This document shows, one piece after another, positions 28,249 to 36,336 of a DNA stretch of 64,000 nucleotides. The translations under genes and the position numbers were made by a program. How positions within the stretch are numbered: the stretch's first letter is position 1; each line of letters opens with the position of its first letter. The stretch covers positions 3,770,200-3,834,199 of the forward strand of contig NZ_CP091740.1 of NCBI RefSeq assembly GCF_022014595.1, read 5' to 3'. Source of the stretch: Solitalea lacus. Its GTDB lineage: Bacteria; Bacteroidota; Bacteroidia; Sphingobacteriales; Sphingobacteriaceae. The notes beneath the pieces were generated by a model that did not search any database, was not told the origin of the DNA, and worked only from the letters and a program-made list of their open reading frames with translations.

Positions 28249-29046
28249 TTATTTGGCAATACTGGTGATGATAACTGTAATTAATGAAAGTGCACTTATA
28301 ATTACTGGTGCTAATTGGTAGGTACGGTCAGATGTTGCTACCCTACTTGAACTCGGTTCTACATACACTATATCTCCTGATTGTAAATAGTAATAAGGAG
28401 AGCTGAACATATCACGATTGGTCAGATCCACACGGCCAAATTCACGTTGTCCGTTACGTTCACGGATAACTAAAATGTTTTGGCGTTTTCCGTAAATGGT
28501 TAAATCACCCGCCAAGCTTAAGGCTTCAGGCAATGAAATTTTTTCATTGGGAATGGAATAAAGAGATGGCCGTACAACCTCGCCCATAACCGAAATCTTA
28601 TAGTTTTGAATGCGAACATTAACGGTAGGGTCAACTAAAAATTTGTTTAGTTTTTGAGTTAAAAAATCTCCGGCTTCTTTGGTACTTAGCCCGTCAAGTT
28701 TAATTTTTCCGGCCAAAGGAAGCGTAATGCAACCGGTTTGATCTACCAAAAATCCTGTAGCAGGAGTTAATACGGTGTTGTTTTGTTGATTCAAATTGGC
28801 AGGTGCCGGGAAAGGGTTAAACATAGCACTAGCTTCGGGGCTAAGGCTACTTACCAATACGGCTAGAATGTCCCCAGGTTGAATTTTTGCAATGAATTTA
28901 TTGTTGATGTCGAGTTTGGAAAGATCAGTTTCAACACTGGCAGGTTGAAAATAGGTGACTTCTTTCCGGCTTACACAGGAAGTAGCCAGCATGCCTGTCA
29001 CAAATGAAAAAACGACAATGAACGACTTATAGAAGTTAAACTTCAT
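28249..29046 (-). CDS. Wza-like polysaccharide export outer-membrane lipoprotein
   Basis: 265 residues. The signal peptide has a lipobox ending ATSC (Cys24), so the protein is lipid-anchored in the outer membrane. The polysaccharide export (Poly_export/SLBB) region includes KIQPGDILAVLVSSLSPEA, TPATGFLVDQTGCITLPLAGKIKLDGLS, VRIQNYKISVMGEVVRPSLYSIPNEKISLPEAL and YYLQSGDIVYVEP. A C-terminal hydrophobic helix (VIISALSLITVIITSIAK) probably completes the pore. It is the first gene of the capsule operon and is followed 3 bp later by the Wzc-like kinase gene. Confidence 0.92.
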   Translation of the reverse strand: MKFNFYKSFIVVFSFVTGMLATSCVSRKEVTYFQPASVETDLSKLDINNKFIAKIQPGDILAVLVSSLSPEASAMFNPFPAPANLNQQNNTVLTPATGFLVDQTGCITLPLAGKIKLDGLSTKEAGDFLTQKLNKFLVDPTVNVRIQNYKISVMGEVVRPSLYSIPNEKISLPEALSLAGDLTIYGKRQNILVIRERNGQREFGRVDLTNRDMFSSPYYYLQSGDIVYVEPSSSRVATSDRTYQLAPVIISALSLITVIITSIAK

Positions 29047-29432
29047 TTAAATTATGAGATTTGAATAAAAAGCAAATACTTAGCTATATATATGGTAGAG
29101 AGCAATTTCGAGCGGCGAATGTATGCAAAATAGATGGATTATTTAACTATTCTGATGGAAGTGTTGATAAAATGCGTACAATTACCCAGCTTCGTAACAT
29201 TAAATCATGTTTATTAACTTAAAGTTTATCATTTTTTAATCATTTATAATTACTGATTGATTATTTGTTAAACAACAACCTCTTTGTTGTTCCGAGATCA
29301 ACAAGTACGCACATAATGCTTTTAAGTTAATCACAGCTGATTAATTATGTGGAAACCATTCAATTCAATGATTTAAGAATTTCTGTTCTCCGAGCGGAAT
29401 GGTTGCAGGGGAATTGGAATGCACCCATTAAA
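29047..29432. other. Promoter region of the capsule operon, with a dispersed repeat
   Basis: No ORF is supported. The capsule operon promoter must lie here, but no exact TAnnTTTG box is visible on the minus strand. The segment 29347-29402 resembles the repeat at 11411-11473. The sequence becomes GC-richer from about 29390 onward, which marks the edge of the SusCD island. Confidence 0.45.
29347..29402. repeat. Dispersed repeat copy at the island edge
   Basis: Contains GGAAACCATTCAAT and, about 30 bp later, GAGCGGAATG, the two ends of the element at 11411-11473. The middle is diverged. Confidence 0.4.
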
Positions 29433-29463
29433 GTAAAGTCCGGACACAAGGCCCGGTCTTTAC
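29433..29463 (-). terminator. Terminator of the SusCD operon
   Basis: Minus-strand stem GTAAAGACCGG with CCGGACTTTAC (one mismatch), followed by TTTAA, about 40 bp beyond the susD stop. Confidence 0.55.
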
Positions 29464-29501
29464 CATTTAGCTATGTATAGAAAAGGTTGTACTCCTGTCT
29501 A

Positions 29502-30860
29502 TCAGCGCTCATTTTGCTGCATGCCACTTGCCTTGATCACATCATCCGGAATCGGGTAGACATAGCGTTTATCATTGGGGGCGAGTTCATAAATCGTACC
29601 GTTCAGATTTCGTTTCAAGGTGACGGCAAACCGCCCGTCCTGGTTCAATCGCCGCAAATCCGTCCAGCGCAGCCCCCGAAACAGGAGTTCTTTCCGGCGT
29701 TCAGTGAGGATGACCCGCAGCGCTTCCTCTGCGCTACCTGCAGAAAGCGGCACAAAGCTGGCGCGTTCCATCCTGTTTTTGAGCAGCGTATTCAAATCGT
29801 TCATCGCCTCCAGTACCTGTCCTTTTCGGGCCAGGCATTCCGCGCGGATCAAATACAGCTCATCCCTGGCAATCCCGCCAAAGTGCAACGCTCCGCTGTA
29901 GCTGCCGATGAAGGTATGGGTGCCATCCGGCCGGCGGGAGAAAAAGGCTTTCCGCCGCAAATCGCTAGCCGCGTAAGAGCGCACCAGCGTCGAATCCACC
30001 CGGTAGCTGGTGGAAGCTAAAATTGAACTGTAGGAGAGCTGGGCATAAAACACCATCTCCTCATTTAGGGGCAGAAAGGGATTGGCGCCAATCAGATCCA
30101 GCAGGTTATAATCCAGCAGCGTCGGATTAAGCTGCAGCGCGGAATCTGCTGCCGCATAGGCCTTTTCGTAGTCCTGCATCGACAAGTGCACCCGGGCCAA
30201 CAGGCCCAAGGCCGCCTGCCGGGTCGGCCGGGTTTTATACACGGAAGACGTGCTGAGTAACGGTGCTGCCTGGGTTAAATCGTTGACAATCCGCTCGTAG
30301 GTTTCCTTCAGGCTTGCCCGCCCCGAGCGTTGATTAATGCTGGGGGTTAACCTCAGCGGGATGCCCAAGGCCGATCCTGCCGTAGGTTCGGAGTAGACCG
30401 GGGCATAAATCTGAGCCAGGTCGTAAAAGGTATGAGCCCTGAAAAATAAGGCCGTTCCTTTCAGCTCCTTCCACTCGGCCTGCTGGGCCGAAGAGGACTT
30501 GAGGTCCTCCAGCCCCTGAAGCACCGTATTGCAATAGAGCACCCGCTTGTAGGCGGCATTCCAGCTCAGCTCCGTTCTGCCCCCAAAGACATCTTTGGCC
30601 CAGACGTAGGCATTCCGGTTGGTGAGGGAAGCCGCTTGCCAGGTACTGGCCCTGAGGTAATAGTTATCGGCGCCGATTTCCCCTAATAGGGCATAATTGT
30701 TATTCATGACCCCCGAGGCATTATCCAGCAGCTCCCGAAAGTCCCGCAGACTGCTAGGCACCACCAGCGCTTTATCCGACTGGGCATCCAGCCATTCTTT
30801 GCCGCAGGAGAACAGTCCTGCTGTAAAAAGGAGAACGTATAGGAAATAGGTTCTTTTCAT
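29502..30860 (-). CDS. SusD/RagB-family nutrient-binding outer-membrane lipoprotein
   Basis: A 452-residue surface lipoprotein that forms the lid over a SusC channel. The signal peptide ends at the lipobox FSC (Cys19). Helical TPR-like segments include YKRVLYCNTVLQGLEDL, FFRAHTFYDLAQIYAPVY and RQAALGLLARVHLSMQDYEKAY. The C-terminal SusD signature RDELYLIRAECLARKGQVLEAMNDLNTLL, LTERRKELLFRGLRWTDLRRL and YVYPIPDDVI is clear. It is the last gene of the tlpA-susC-susD operon. GC-rich codon use contrasts sharply with the capsule genes on its other side. Ligand unknown: no glycosidase is nearby, so a peptide or other non-glycan substrate is possible. Confidence 0.92.
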   Translation of the reverse strand: MKRTYFLYVLLFTAGLFSCGKEWLDAQSDKALVVPSSLRDFRELLDNASGVMNNNYALLGEIGADNYYLRASTWQAASLTNRNAYVWAKDVFGGRTELSWNAAYKRVLYCNTVLQGLEDLKSSSAQQAEWKELKGTALFFRAHTFYDLAQIYAPVYSEPTAGSALGIPLRLTPSINQRSGRASLKETYERIVNDLTQAAPLLSTSSVYKTRPTRQAALGLLARVHLSMQDYEKAYAAADSALQLNPTLLDYNLLDLIGANPFLPLNEEMVFYAQLSYSSILASTSYRVDSTLVRSYAASDLRRKAFFSRRPDGTHTFIGSYSGALHFGGIARDELYLIRAECLARKGQVLEAMNDLNTLLKNRMERASFVPLSAGSAEEALRVILTERRKELLFRGLRWTDLRRLNQDGRFAVTLKRNLNGTIYELAPNDKRYVYPIPDDVIKASGMQQNER

Positions 30861-30878
30861 GATCTTGCGAGTTAAAGG

Positions 30879-33800
30879 TTAAAAATCTACCCTGATTCCA
30901 AAGGCGAGGGTTCGGGCCGCAGGCAGGAACGAGGCGCCTCCGTTGGGCACCGCGTCCGGATCAATCCCCTGCTTATTCGCCCTCCAGAGCACCCCCAGGT
31001 TATTGGCATACAGGTAGAGCTCCAGGTGCTCCACGGGAAGTACCTTCATCTGTTTTTTACGTAAGGCATAGCTCAGGTTCAAATCCTGCAACCGCAGGTG
31101 GGAGGCATTCTCCACCAGCACCTCCGATTTCAAATAGAAATCATCCCGGTTGCTGTTCAGTAGCGCCGGCAAGGAAGGTACCGTAGTGATCCGTTCATCC
31201 CCCGGCTGTTGCCAGCGCAGCTCATAGTCCCGATGCCCGCTCCAGGTTTGGGCCAGTTGCGAATAGGAGATGGACGGGCGGCGGAAATAATAACCCAGCT
31301 TGTAGCCAAGGGAAAAGGACAGCCCGAAATTCTTCCAGTTCAGCGTATTGCGCAAGGCGCCCGAGTAGACGGGGCGGGCCGGGCCGTGATACACTAGCTC
31401 CTCGGGAGGGACCCCCATAATGGCCGAATAGTTCGTACTTTTTTCGCCGTTCACGTAGCCCACCGGATCGCCCGTCTGTGCGTCCAGTCCTGCAAAGCGG
31501 TAGCTGTACACCCCGTACACGGGCCGGCCTTTGAGCGGATAGATGTCAATCCCGGTGCTCAACTGGGTGTAGTTATAGGCCACGTCCTTTTTAGCATAAT
31601 CCGTCACCCGATCGGTGGCATAACTGAAGAGCAGCTGACTCGACCATTTCAGCCCCTTGTCCAGATTCCGACTGTTGAGGTTCACGTCGATCCCCTGCCC
31701 TTTCATGTGCGCGACGTTGCCGCGAAAGCTACTCACTCCGCTGGTCGGGTCCGGGGCCAAGCTCCCGATCAAATCCTGTCCGTTTTTGCGGTAGTATTCC
31801 AAAGAGCCGCTGAGCACCTTGCCCTGCAGCTCAAAATCCAGGCCCACATTCAGCATGCCCACCTTTTCCCAGCGCAGCTCTGGATTTTGGGGATTGATGA
31901 TCTCTAGGGTCCGGACGAAGTTGAGTTGATCGTAGCTGTAGCGGGCGGTGGTATAGGCCGTCACCGTTTTATCGATGTTGCCGTTGTAGCCATAGGTGGC
32001 CCGTACCTTCAACTTGGATACCCCCTTAAGCTGATAAAACGGCTCCCGGTGGATCATCCAGCCTCCTCCCACTGACCAAAGCGGTACGGAGCGGCCATTG
32101 GTGGTTACGCCAAAGTAATTACTTTGATCCAGGCGGCCACTTCCGCTCAGCATGTAGCGGTCTTTCAGCGTATAGGAGGCATTGGCATAAAAGGAATGGA
32201 AGCGGTCCAGTTTTTCGCTTTGTCCGCGCAAGGTGGGAATGTAGTTATAATAGCCCAAGGGGCGAACTAGGTAGCTTCTAGTGAGGTCGAGTACTTCGCT
32301 GCTCAAGGTTTGAGGATCATAGCCATACAGCCTACTGGCGCTGGCCGCAGTGGATAACTCCTTGGCCTCTGCGCCCAGGAGCGCTGCCACCGAATGCGTC
32401 TGGTTCCAGTCTTTTACAAAGTTTAGCTGGCCGCGCACAGTCTGTGCATTCAGCTGCCCGTCCTGCCGGTCCAGAATGTCGCCCAAGGGAATGTTCCGGA
32501 TTAGGCTCGCTCCACTGCCTTCACTAAACTGGTTGATCAGATCGCGCGTGGCAAAAGAGGCCCGATCTTGCAGGTTGGTCGTGTTGGTAAAAGCACGTTC
32601 GTATTGGTAGCTGGCTTCCGCGTTCAAATAGTCCGTCAGGGAGTACTTCAGTTGAACATTGGCCCGCATGTCGTTCTGCTCGGCACGGTTTTGGGCCAGC
32701 CGGAGGTCTTCAAGCGGGCGGTAGGCCCAGTCCAAATAGCCGCTGGCCGGGGCGCTTTCCACAAAGCCGGCCCGGTACTGGCTGATTACCGCCAGGGGAT
32801 TGCCGGCTGCGTCCGCCAGCTGGGCATACGGATACAGGCGCTTACTGGCGTAGGCCGAGGCGCTGGAGAGCAACTGAATCCCCGGGTTATTCAGGCGGTT
32901 GGTACTTTGGGTATAATTCAGCCCTGCGCCCAGCTCCAGTTGCTTGAGAGGTTGAAAGGAGAGCGAGGAATTCAGCGTCATGCGCTTGTAGTGATTGGCA
33001 ACTTCGCTGGGCAGGTTATTGTCCCAGCCGCCCGAAACATAGTAGCGCACGTTCTTGCTGCCTCCCTTGAAGCTCAGGGCGTACTGCTGGTGGACGCTGG
33101 GGCGAAAGAAATGGCGAGCCAAGTCCTTACGCACGTCCAGTTTACTCAGCGCCTCCAGCCGCCTTGCCGCCTCCGCGGGTGAGATCAGCCCGTCCCGCTC
33201 CTGGATCATCAGTTCCACCGCCGGGCTCAAGGCCGACTGGGTCTCGTCCTGCTCCAGCCCTTGGTAATAGTCGGCACGAAACATGTGCCGCTCAAAATCC
33301 AGAAAGCCGGCCGAAGAAATCGTGGGCAGGTAAGCGAGATCGGGCTTTTGCCCAACGGTAACGTTGCTTGTCAGCTGCATTTTCAAGGGTTCTTCCGTTT
33401 TGCCTTTTTTAGTGGTGATCACTATCACCCCGTTTCCGGCCCTGACGCCCCAGATCGAGGCGGCAGCGGCATCCTTCAGCACGGTCACACTGGCCACATC
33501 GCTCGGATTGAGGTTATTGATATCCCCGTCATAGGGGAAATTATCCACGACAATCAGGGGCTGGGAATTGCCGTAGATGGTGCTCTGCCCGCGAATGGTG
33601 AGCGTCGGTTCCCCGAAGGCCGAGCGGTTCACCACCAGGCCACTGACCGTGTTCTCCAGCTTGGCCAGCACACCGGTGGCCACCACCCTATCCAGCTGCA
33701 CCTGGTCTACTTTAGCAAAGGAGCCCGTGGCCCGCGTCTGGGGCAGGTGTTGATACCCCGTGGAGACCACCACCTCTTTCAGCTGTGCAGTATTTTCAGT

Positions 33801-34100
33801 TAAAGTAATCGAAAGGGCCGTTTTCAGCGGCACTTTAAAGCTCACTTCCTTGGTCTGGTAGCCAATAAAAGAAACAACGAGCGTATAGCTGCCTTCGGAA
33901 AGATGCAAGCGGAACTGTCCCTGCCCATCAGCTGCAGTGCCCGTTGTGCTACCCTTTACCAGTATACTGGCTCCCGCCAGCGGAAGGCCATCGGCAGCAA
34001 GGACCTGTCCGGTGACCGAGCCTTGCGGGCTGGTCTGTCCGCTGGCCAGCTGCGGCACACACAATAGGAGTGCCCATAAATAATTCAACAATTGTTTCAT
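30879..34100 (-). CDS. SusC/RagA-family TonB-linked outer-membrane transporter
   Basis: A 1073-residue TonB-dependent channel. Signal peptide to about residue 21 (QLASGQ). A CarboxypepD_reg-like domain runs at about 27-105 (GSVTGQVLAADGLPLAGASILVKGSTTGTAADGQG). The SusC motif and plug follow (VVVSTGYQHLP, TIYGNSQPLIVVDNFPYDGDINNLNPSDVASVTVLKDAAAASIWGVRAGNGVIVITTKKGK), then a 22-stranded barrel ending LAFGIRVDF with terminal Phe. Length is typical. It starts 1 bp after the tlpA stop codon and is followed by susD, so the three products are co-produced. GC-rich, probably acquired. Confidence 0.95.
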   Translation of the reverse strand: MKQLLNYLWALLLCVPQLASGQTSPQGSVTGQVLAADGLPLAGASILVKGSTTGTAADGQGQFRLHLSEGSYTLVVSFIGYQTKEVSFKVPLKTALSITLTENTAQLKEVVVSTGYQHLPQTRATGSFAKVDQVQLDRVVATGVLAKLENTVSGLVVNRSAFGEPTLTIRGQSTIYGNSQPLIVVDNFPYDGDINNLNPSDVASVTVLKDAAAASIWGVRAGNGVIVITTKKGKTEEPLKMQLTSNVTVGQKPDLAYLPTISSAGFLDFERHMFRADYYQGLEQDETQSALSPAVELMIQERDGLISPAEAARRLEALSKLDVRKDLARHFFRPSVHQQYALSFKGGSKNVRYYVSGGWDNNLPSEVANHYKRMTLNSSLSFQPLKQLELGAGLNYTQSTNRLNNPGIQLLSSASAYASKRLYPYAQLADAAGNPLAVISQYRAGFVESAPASGYLDWAYRPLEDLRLAQNRAEQNDMRANVQLKYSLTDYLNAEASYQYERAFTNTTNLQDRASFATRDLINQFSEGSGASLIRNIPLGDILDRQDGQLNAQTVRGQLNFVKDWNQTHSVAALLGAEAKELSTAASASRLYGYDPQTLSSEVLDLTRSYLVRPLGYYNYIPTLRGQSEKLDRFHSFYANASYTLKDRYMLSGSGRLDQSNYFGVTTNGRSVPLWSVGGGWMIHREPFYQLKGVSKLKVRATYGYNGNIDKTVTAYTTARYSYDQLNFVRTLEIINPQNPELRWEKVGMLNVGLDFELQGKVLSGSLEYYRKNGQDLIGSLAPDPTSGVSSFRGNVAHMKGQGIDVNLNSRNLDKGLKWSSQLLFSYATDRVTDYAKKDVAYNYTQLSTGIDIYPLKGRPVYGVYSYRFAGLDAQTGDPVGYVNGEKSTNYSAIMGVPPEELVYHGPARPVYSGALRNTLNWKNFGLSFSLGYKLGYYFRRPSISYSQLAQTWSGHRDYELRWQQPGDERITTVPSLPALLNSNRDDFYLKSEVLVENASHLRLQDLNLSYALRKKQMKVLPVEHLELYLYANNLGVLWRANKQGIDPDAVPNGGASFLPAARTLAFGIRVDF

Positions 34101-34101
34101 A

Positions 34102-35463
34102 TCAGTTAGGTTGAGTGGTACGATCTTTAATTACCAGCACCTCCACCTGGCGGGTGACTGGTGTTAATTCCAAATGATAGACGGCAAGGGCCTTTTGCAA
34201 TTGGGCCAGGTCCCCCAGCTCTGCTTTCAATTCAATGTCTATATTGGTGGTAATGCTGGTTTCATCCAGTATGCCAAGTTTTGAGTAGGCTTGCAGCGTT
34301 TCGATGAGCGCCTGAACGGGGTGATTCACCAGGCGCAGGCCGAAATAATTCTCCTCGGCCTGGGGCGGGCCGCCTTTGGAATGAAGGGTGGGTTTTCCAC
34401 TGCACCGTAAGGCCAGACAGCTGATGGCTTGCTGCTCCAGGCTTGCCGTTAGCGGAAAAAAGCGCTCTAGATCCGCACGCATCATGGGCAGCAGTTGATC
34501 GGTAGCCTCGCCAGGGAAATTCAGCTCGTACCCATAGGTGGGTGCCGCGTTCTTCCCCTTTGGGGCACGGGACAAGGAATCCTTCCGGATCACCCGGGTT
34601 TTCCAGATGGGATACGGCAAGAGGTGTTTCCCCTGGCCGTAGGTAATGCGAAAGAGCATTTCCGGCGTGCAGTTCACCGCCTTTACCTTCCCAGTACCGA
34701 TAAAGCTGTTGCTTCCACTTCCCGCTTGGTAGCCGCTGAAGACGGAGCTATACAGCAAACCCGGCGAAGGCTCCCCTCCACCTGTTGCAACCAGCGCGGG
34801 TGAGGCTGGTGTTGAATTTATTGCCTGGGTATATTCAGGCAGAAAGTGATAATTGCCATTGACAAAATCCTGAATATTGCCAGCGGTAAGCTCCTCGGAG
34901 GTAGTGATGCCGCGAAAGATCCCCTGGCGGTCGATCCACGCATACTGCGGAACAAGGCGTATATTAAACAGCTCCCACAGCCGGTGATCCCTGTCCAGTA
35001 CCACCGGCAAGGTAAAATCCCGGACCTGTTTGACTTTTAAGAGGAAGGATTCAATTTTCGCTTGTTCTTCATTAGTGACCAGCAGCACCTGCAAGTCTTT
35101 GGCAAACTGCCCCTGCAAAGCCTGCAGTTTCGGCATCGCCGAAACGCAGGAACCGCACCAGGTCGCCCAGAAATCAAGGATCACGACTTTGCCCTTAAAG
35201 TCCGCCAGGCGAGCGGAGCTTAACGGAAAGTTGAGAATGGTGGTTAAACTCACATCCGAAAGATTGGCGCCCACGTTTGCTTTTTCCTTTGTTAAGCTGG
35301 GGCCCTGGGCGAGTGCGCCTACCGAGAGGCAGCAGCACAGCATTCCGATGACGAGGCTGCACCGCGCTTTCTGCCCGCAAGGAGCCTTGGGCTCCTGCGG
35401 CACCGTTTTTTGGCCCTTGGGAACCGGCCATACCGCTCCTATTAAGCCTGTTTTTTCTTTCAT
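34102..35463 (-). CDS. TlpA-like thioredoxin-fold protein fused to a DUF3738 (TIGR03435-type) domain
   Basis: 453 residues. After a long basic N-region (about 35 residues) comes a hydrophobic segment (LVIGMLCCCLSVGALAQ), so the protein is exported or membrane-tethered. Residues about 65-205 are a TlpA/redoxin domain with the redox motif WATWCGSC and a cis-Pro region LVPQYAWID. The C-terminal 215 residues follow the DUF3738 plan: KVKAVNCTPEMLFRITYG, YELNFPG, LLPMMRADLERFFPLTASLEQQ and the closing VEVLVIKDRTTQPN. It heads the tlpA-susC-susD operon. The likely role is periplasmic thiol chemistry linked to the imported compound, but the DUF3738 function is unknown. Confidence 0.8.
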   Translation of the reverse strand: MKEKTGLIGAVWPVPKGQKTVPQEPKAPCGQKARCSLVIGMLCCCLSVGALAQGPSLTKEKANVGANLSDVSLTTILNFPLSSARLADFKGKVVILDFWATWCGSCVSAMPKLQALQGQFAKDLQVLLVTNEEQAKIESFLLKVKQVRDFTLPVVLDRDHRLWELFNIRLVPQYAWIDRQGIFRGITTSEELTAGNIQDFVNGNYHFLPEYTQAINSTPASPALVATGGGEPSPGLLYSSVFSGYQAGSGSNSFIGTGKVKAVNCTPEMLFRITYGQGKHLLPYPIWKTRVIRKDSLSRAPKGKNAAPTYGYELNFPGEATDQLLPMMRADLERFFPLTASLEQQAISCLALRCSGKPTLHSKGGPPQAEENYFGLRLVNHPVQALIETLQAYSKLGILDETSITTNIDIELKAELGDLAQLQKALAVYHLELTPVTRQVEVLVIKDRTTQPN

Positions 35464-35651
35464 AGCTTTTAAGATTAATTGAAAATTAATTGGATTGTTA
35501 AGATGTTACGGCCTAAATAAGCCGGATGCGTACAGCATCTGTCCTTATCAAGGTGGTAGCGTTTTGAATTGCTCGATGGTTAAATAAGACTTCATATACT
35601 GATTGATTGGTTACTTTTAAATGCAATAATCTTAGATTAGATTTATTAGAG
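35464..35651. other. Upstream region of the TlpA-SusCD operon
   Basis: Composition drops from GC-rich to AT-rich here. It contains a small hairpin (GATGC-GTACA-GCATC near 35526-35540) and a 15-codon reading frame on the minus strand beginning at an ATG near 35595 (MKSYLTIEQFKTLPP), which might be a leader peptide but has no independent support. No sigma or anti-sigma genes of the kind that often control SusCD loci are present. Confidence 0.35.
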
Positions 35652-35820
35652 GAGTCTTAAAAGTGAAGCAAGCAGAAAAAGAAAAGGCATGGAGCTCAAC
35701 TTATCGCTTTAGAGGCCGTAGGAAGCCTGGAAACAGATAAGCGAGCCCATACCTATAGCATGGGCATTACACCTATCGTCTTGTTTCCGTGAAATTTCCT
35801 ACGTTTCTAAAGCAAGACTC
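35652..35820. repeat. Large imperfect inverted repeat at the island edge
   Basis: Left-arm blocks GAGTCTT (35652-35658), GCTTTAGA, CGTAGGAA and GGAAAC (35706-35734) recur as reverse complements in mirror order at 35783-35820 (GTTTCC, TTCCTACG, TCTAAAGC, AAGACTC). A central hairpin GCCCAT/ATGGGC lies at 35745-35765. This could be a structured RNA, a MITE-like remnant or an old element end. Confidence 0.6.
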
Positions 35821-35902
35821 TTAAGTGCGAATACCTTCAATATCTCTATAAAGGATCGCGAAATTAATTAAACTACTTTCAAAGTTTATTTTTCAAACTT
35901 AC

Positions 35903-35944
35903 CAAAAAGAAAACACACATACAAGTATGTGTGTTTTCTTTTTG
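35903..35944. promoter_or_regulatory. 42-bp near-perfect palindrome in front of the XRE gene
   Basis: Arms 35903-35922 and 35925-35944 are perfect 20-bp reverse complements around a 2-base centre. The outer part is A-rich/T-rich like a terminator, and the inner part is alternating CA/TG. It ends 21 bp before the ATG of the regulator, so it may be an autoregulatory operator, a terminator/attenuator, or both. Confidence 0.6.
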
Positions 35945-35965
35945 TAATATTTCTTTTTTAGCTCA

Positions 35966-36208
35966 ATGGAGACTAAAAATAATATTGATCCTATTGAACA
36001 GTATGTAATCGATGCAGTTAGAGAAAGGCGTGAATTGCTTAAAATTTCTCAAGCAGAACTTGCTCGTCAATTAAATTACTCAGAAGGTTTTATTGGCAAT
36101 ATTGAAAATCCTAAATATAGAGCTAAATACAACCTCAAGCATTTGAATATGATTGCTAAAATATTGAAGTGTTCTCCTCGAGATTTTTTACCAGTCGAAC
36201 CTATCTAA
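35966..36208 (+). CDS. XRE-family helix-turn-helix transcriptional regulator
   Basis: 80 residues consisting almost wholly of one HTH_3 domain: IDAVRERRELLKISQAELARQLNYSEGFIGNIENPKYRAKYNLKHLNMIAKILKC, with the recognition helix around SEGFIGNIEN. There is no sensor domain, so it could be controlled by its own level or by a partner protein. It stands alone between the GC-rich SusCD block and an outer-membrane barrel gene. A strong palindrome lies immediately upstream. Small XRE proteins of this type also occur as antitoxin-like or element-borne regulators, but no toxin gene is adjacent. Confidence 0.85.
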   Translation: METKNNIDPIEQYVIDAVRERRELLKISQAELARQLNYSEGFIGNIENPKYRAKYNLKHLNMIAKILKCSPRDFLPVEPI

Positions 36209-36277
36209 AGTCCCCTCCTCATACATTCGGTCCGCCCCACCGCAGAGAAAGTTTAAGTTAAAGAAACTTCGACTAAA

Positions 36278-36312
36278 ATAAAACGGGATAACCCTTTAAG
36301 TGAGTTATCCCG
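36278..36312 (-). terminator. Terminator after the minus-strand barrel gene
   Basis: A perfect 9-bp stem (CGGGATAAC 36284-36292, GTTATCCCG 36304-36312). Read on the minus strand it is followed by a TTTTATTTT run, 25 bp beyond the stop of the gene at 36337. Confidence 0.8.
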
Positions 36313-36336
36313 CCTGGATATTAATTAATATCTAAA

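Noticed and set aside
29487-30020. Plus-strand reading frames opposite susD and susC (29.5-33.8 kb)
   Set aside because: They are products of high GC on the opposite strand of well-supported SusC/SusD genes. They have no start context, motifs or signal sequences.
35551-35600. A 15-codon minus-strand frame (MKSYLTIEQFKTLPP) before the TlpA gene as a leader peptide
   Set aside because: Too short to support without conservation or ribosome profiling. Mentioned only in the region description.
35652-35820. The inverted repeat as an insertion sequence
   Set aside because: No transposase fragment lies between or beside the arms and no target duplication is evident.
35966-36208. The XRE gene as the antitoxin of a toxin-antitoxin pair
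   Set aside because: No toxin-sized frame lies upstream or downstream on the same strand.
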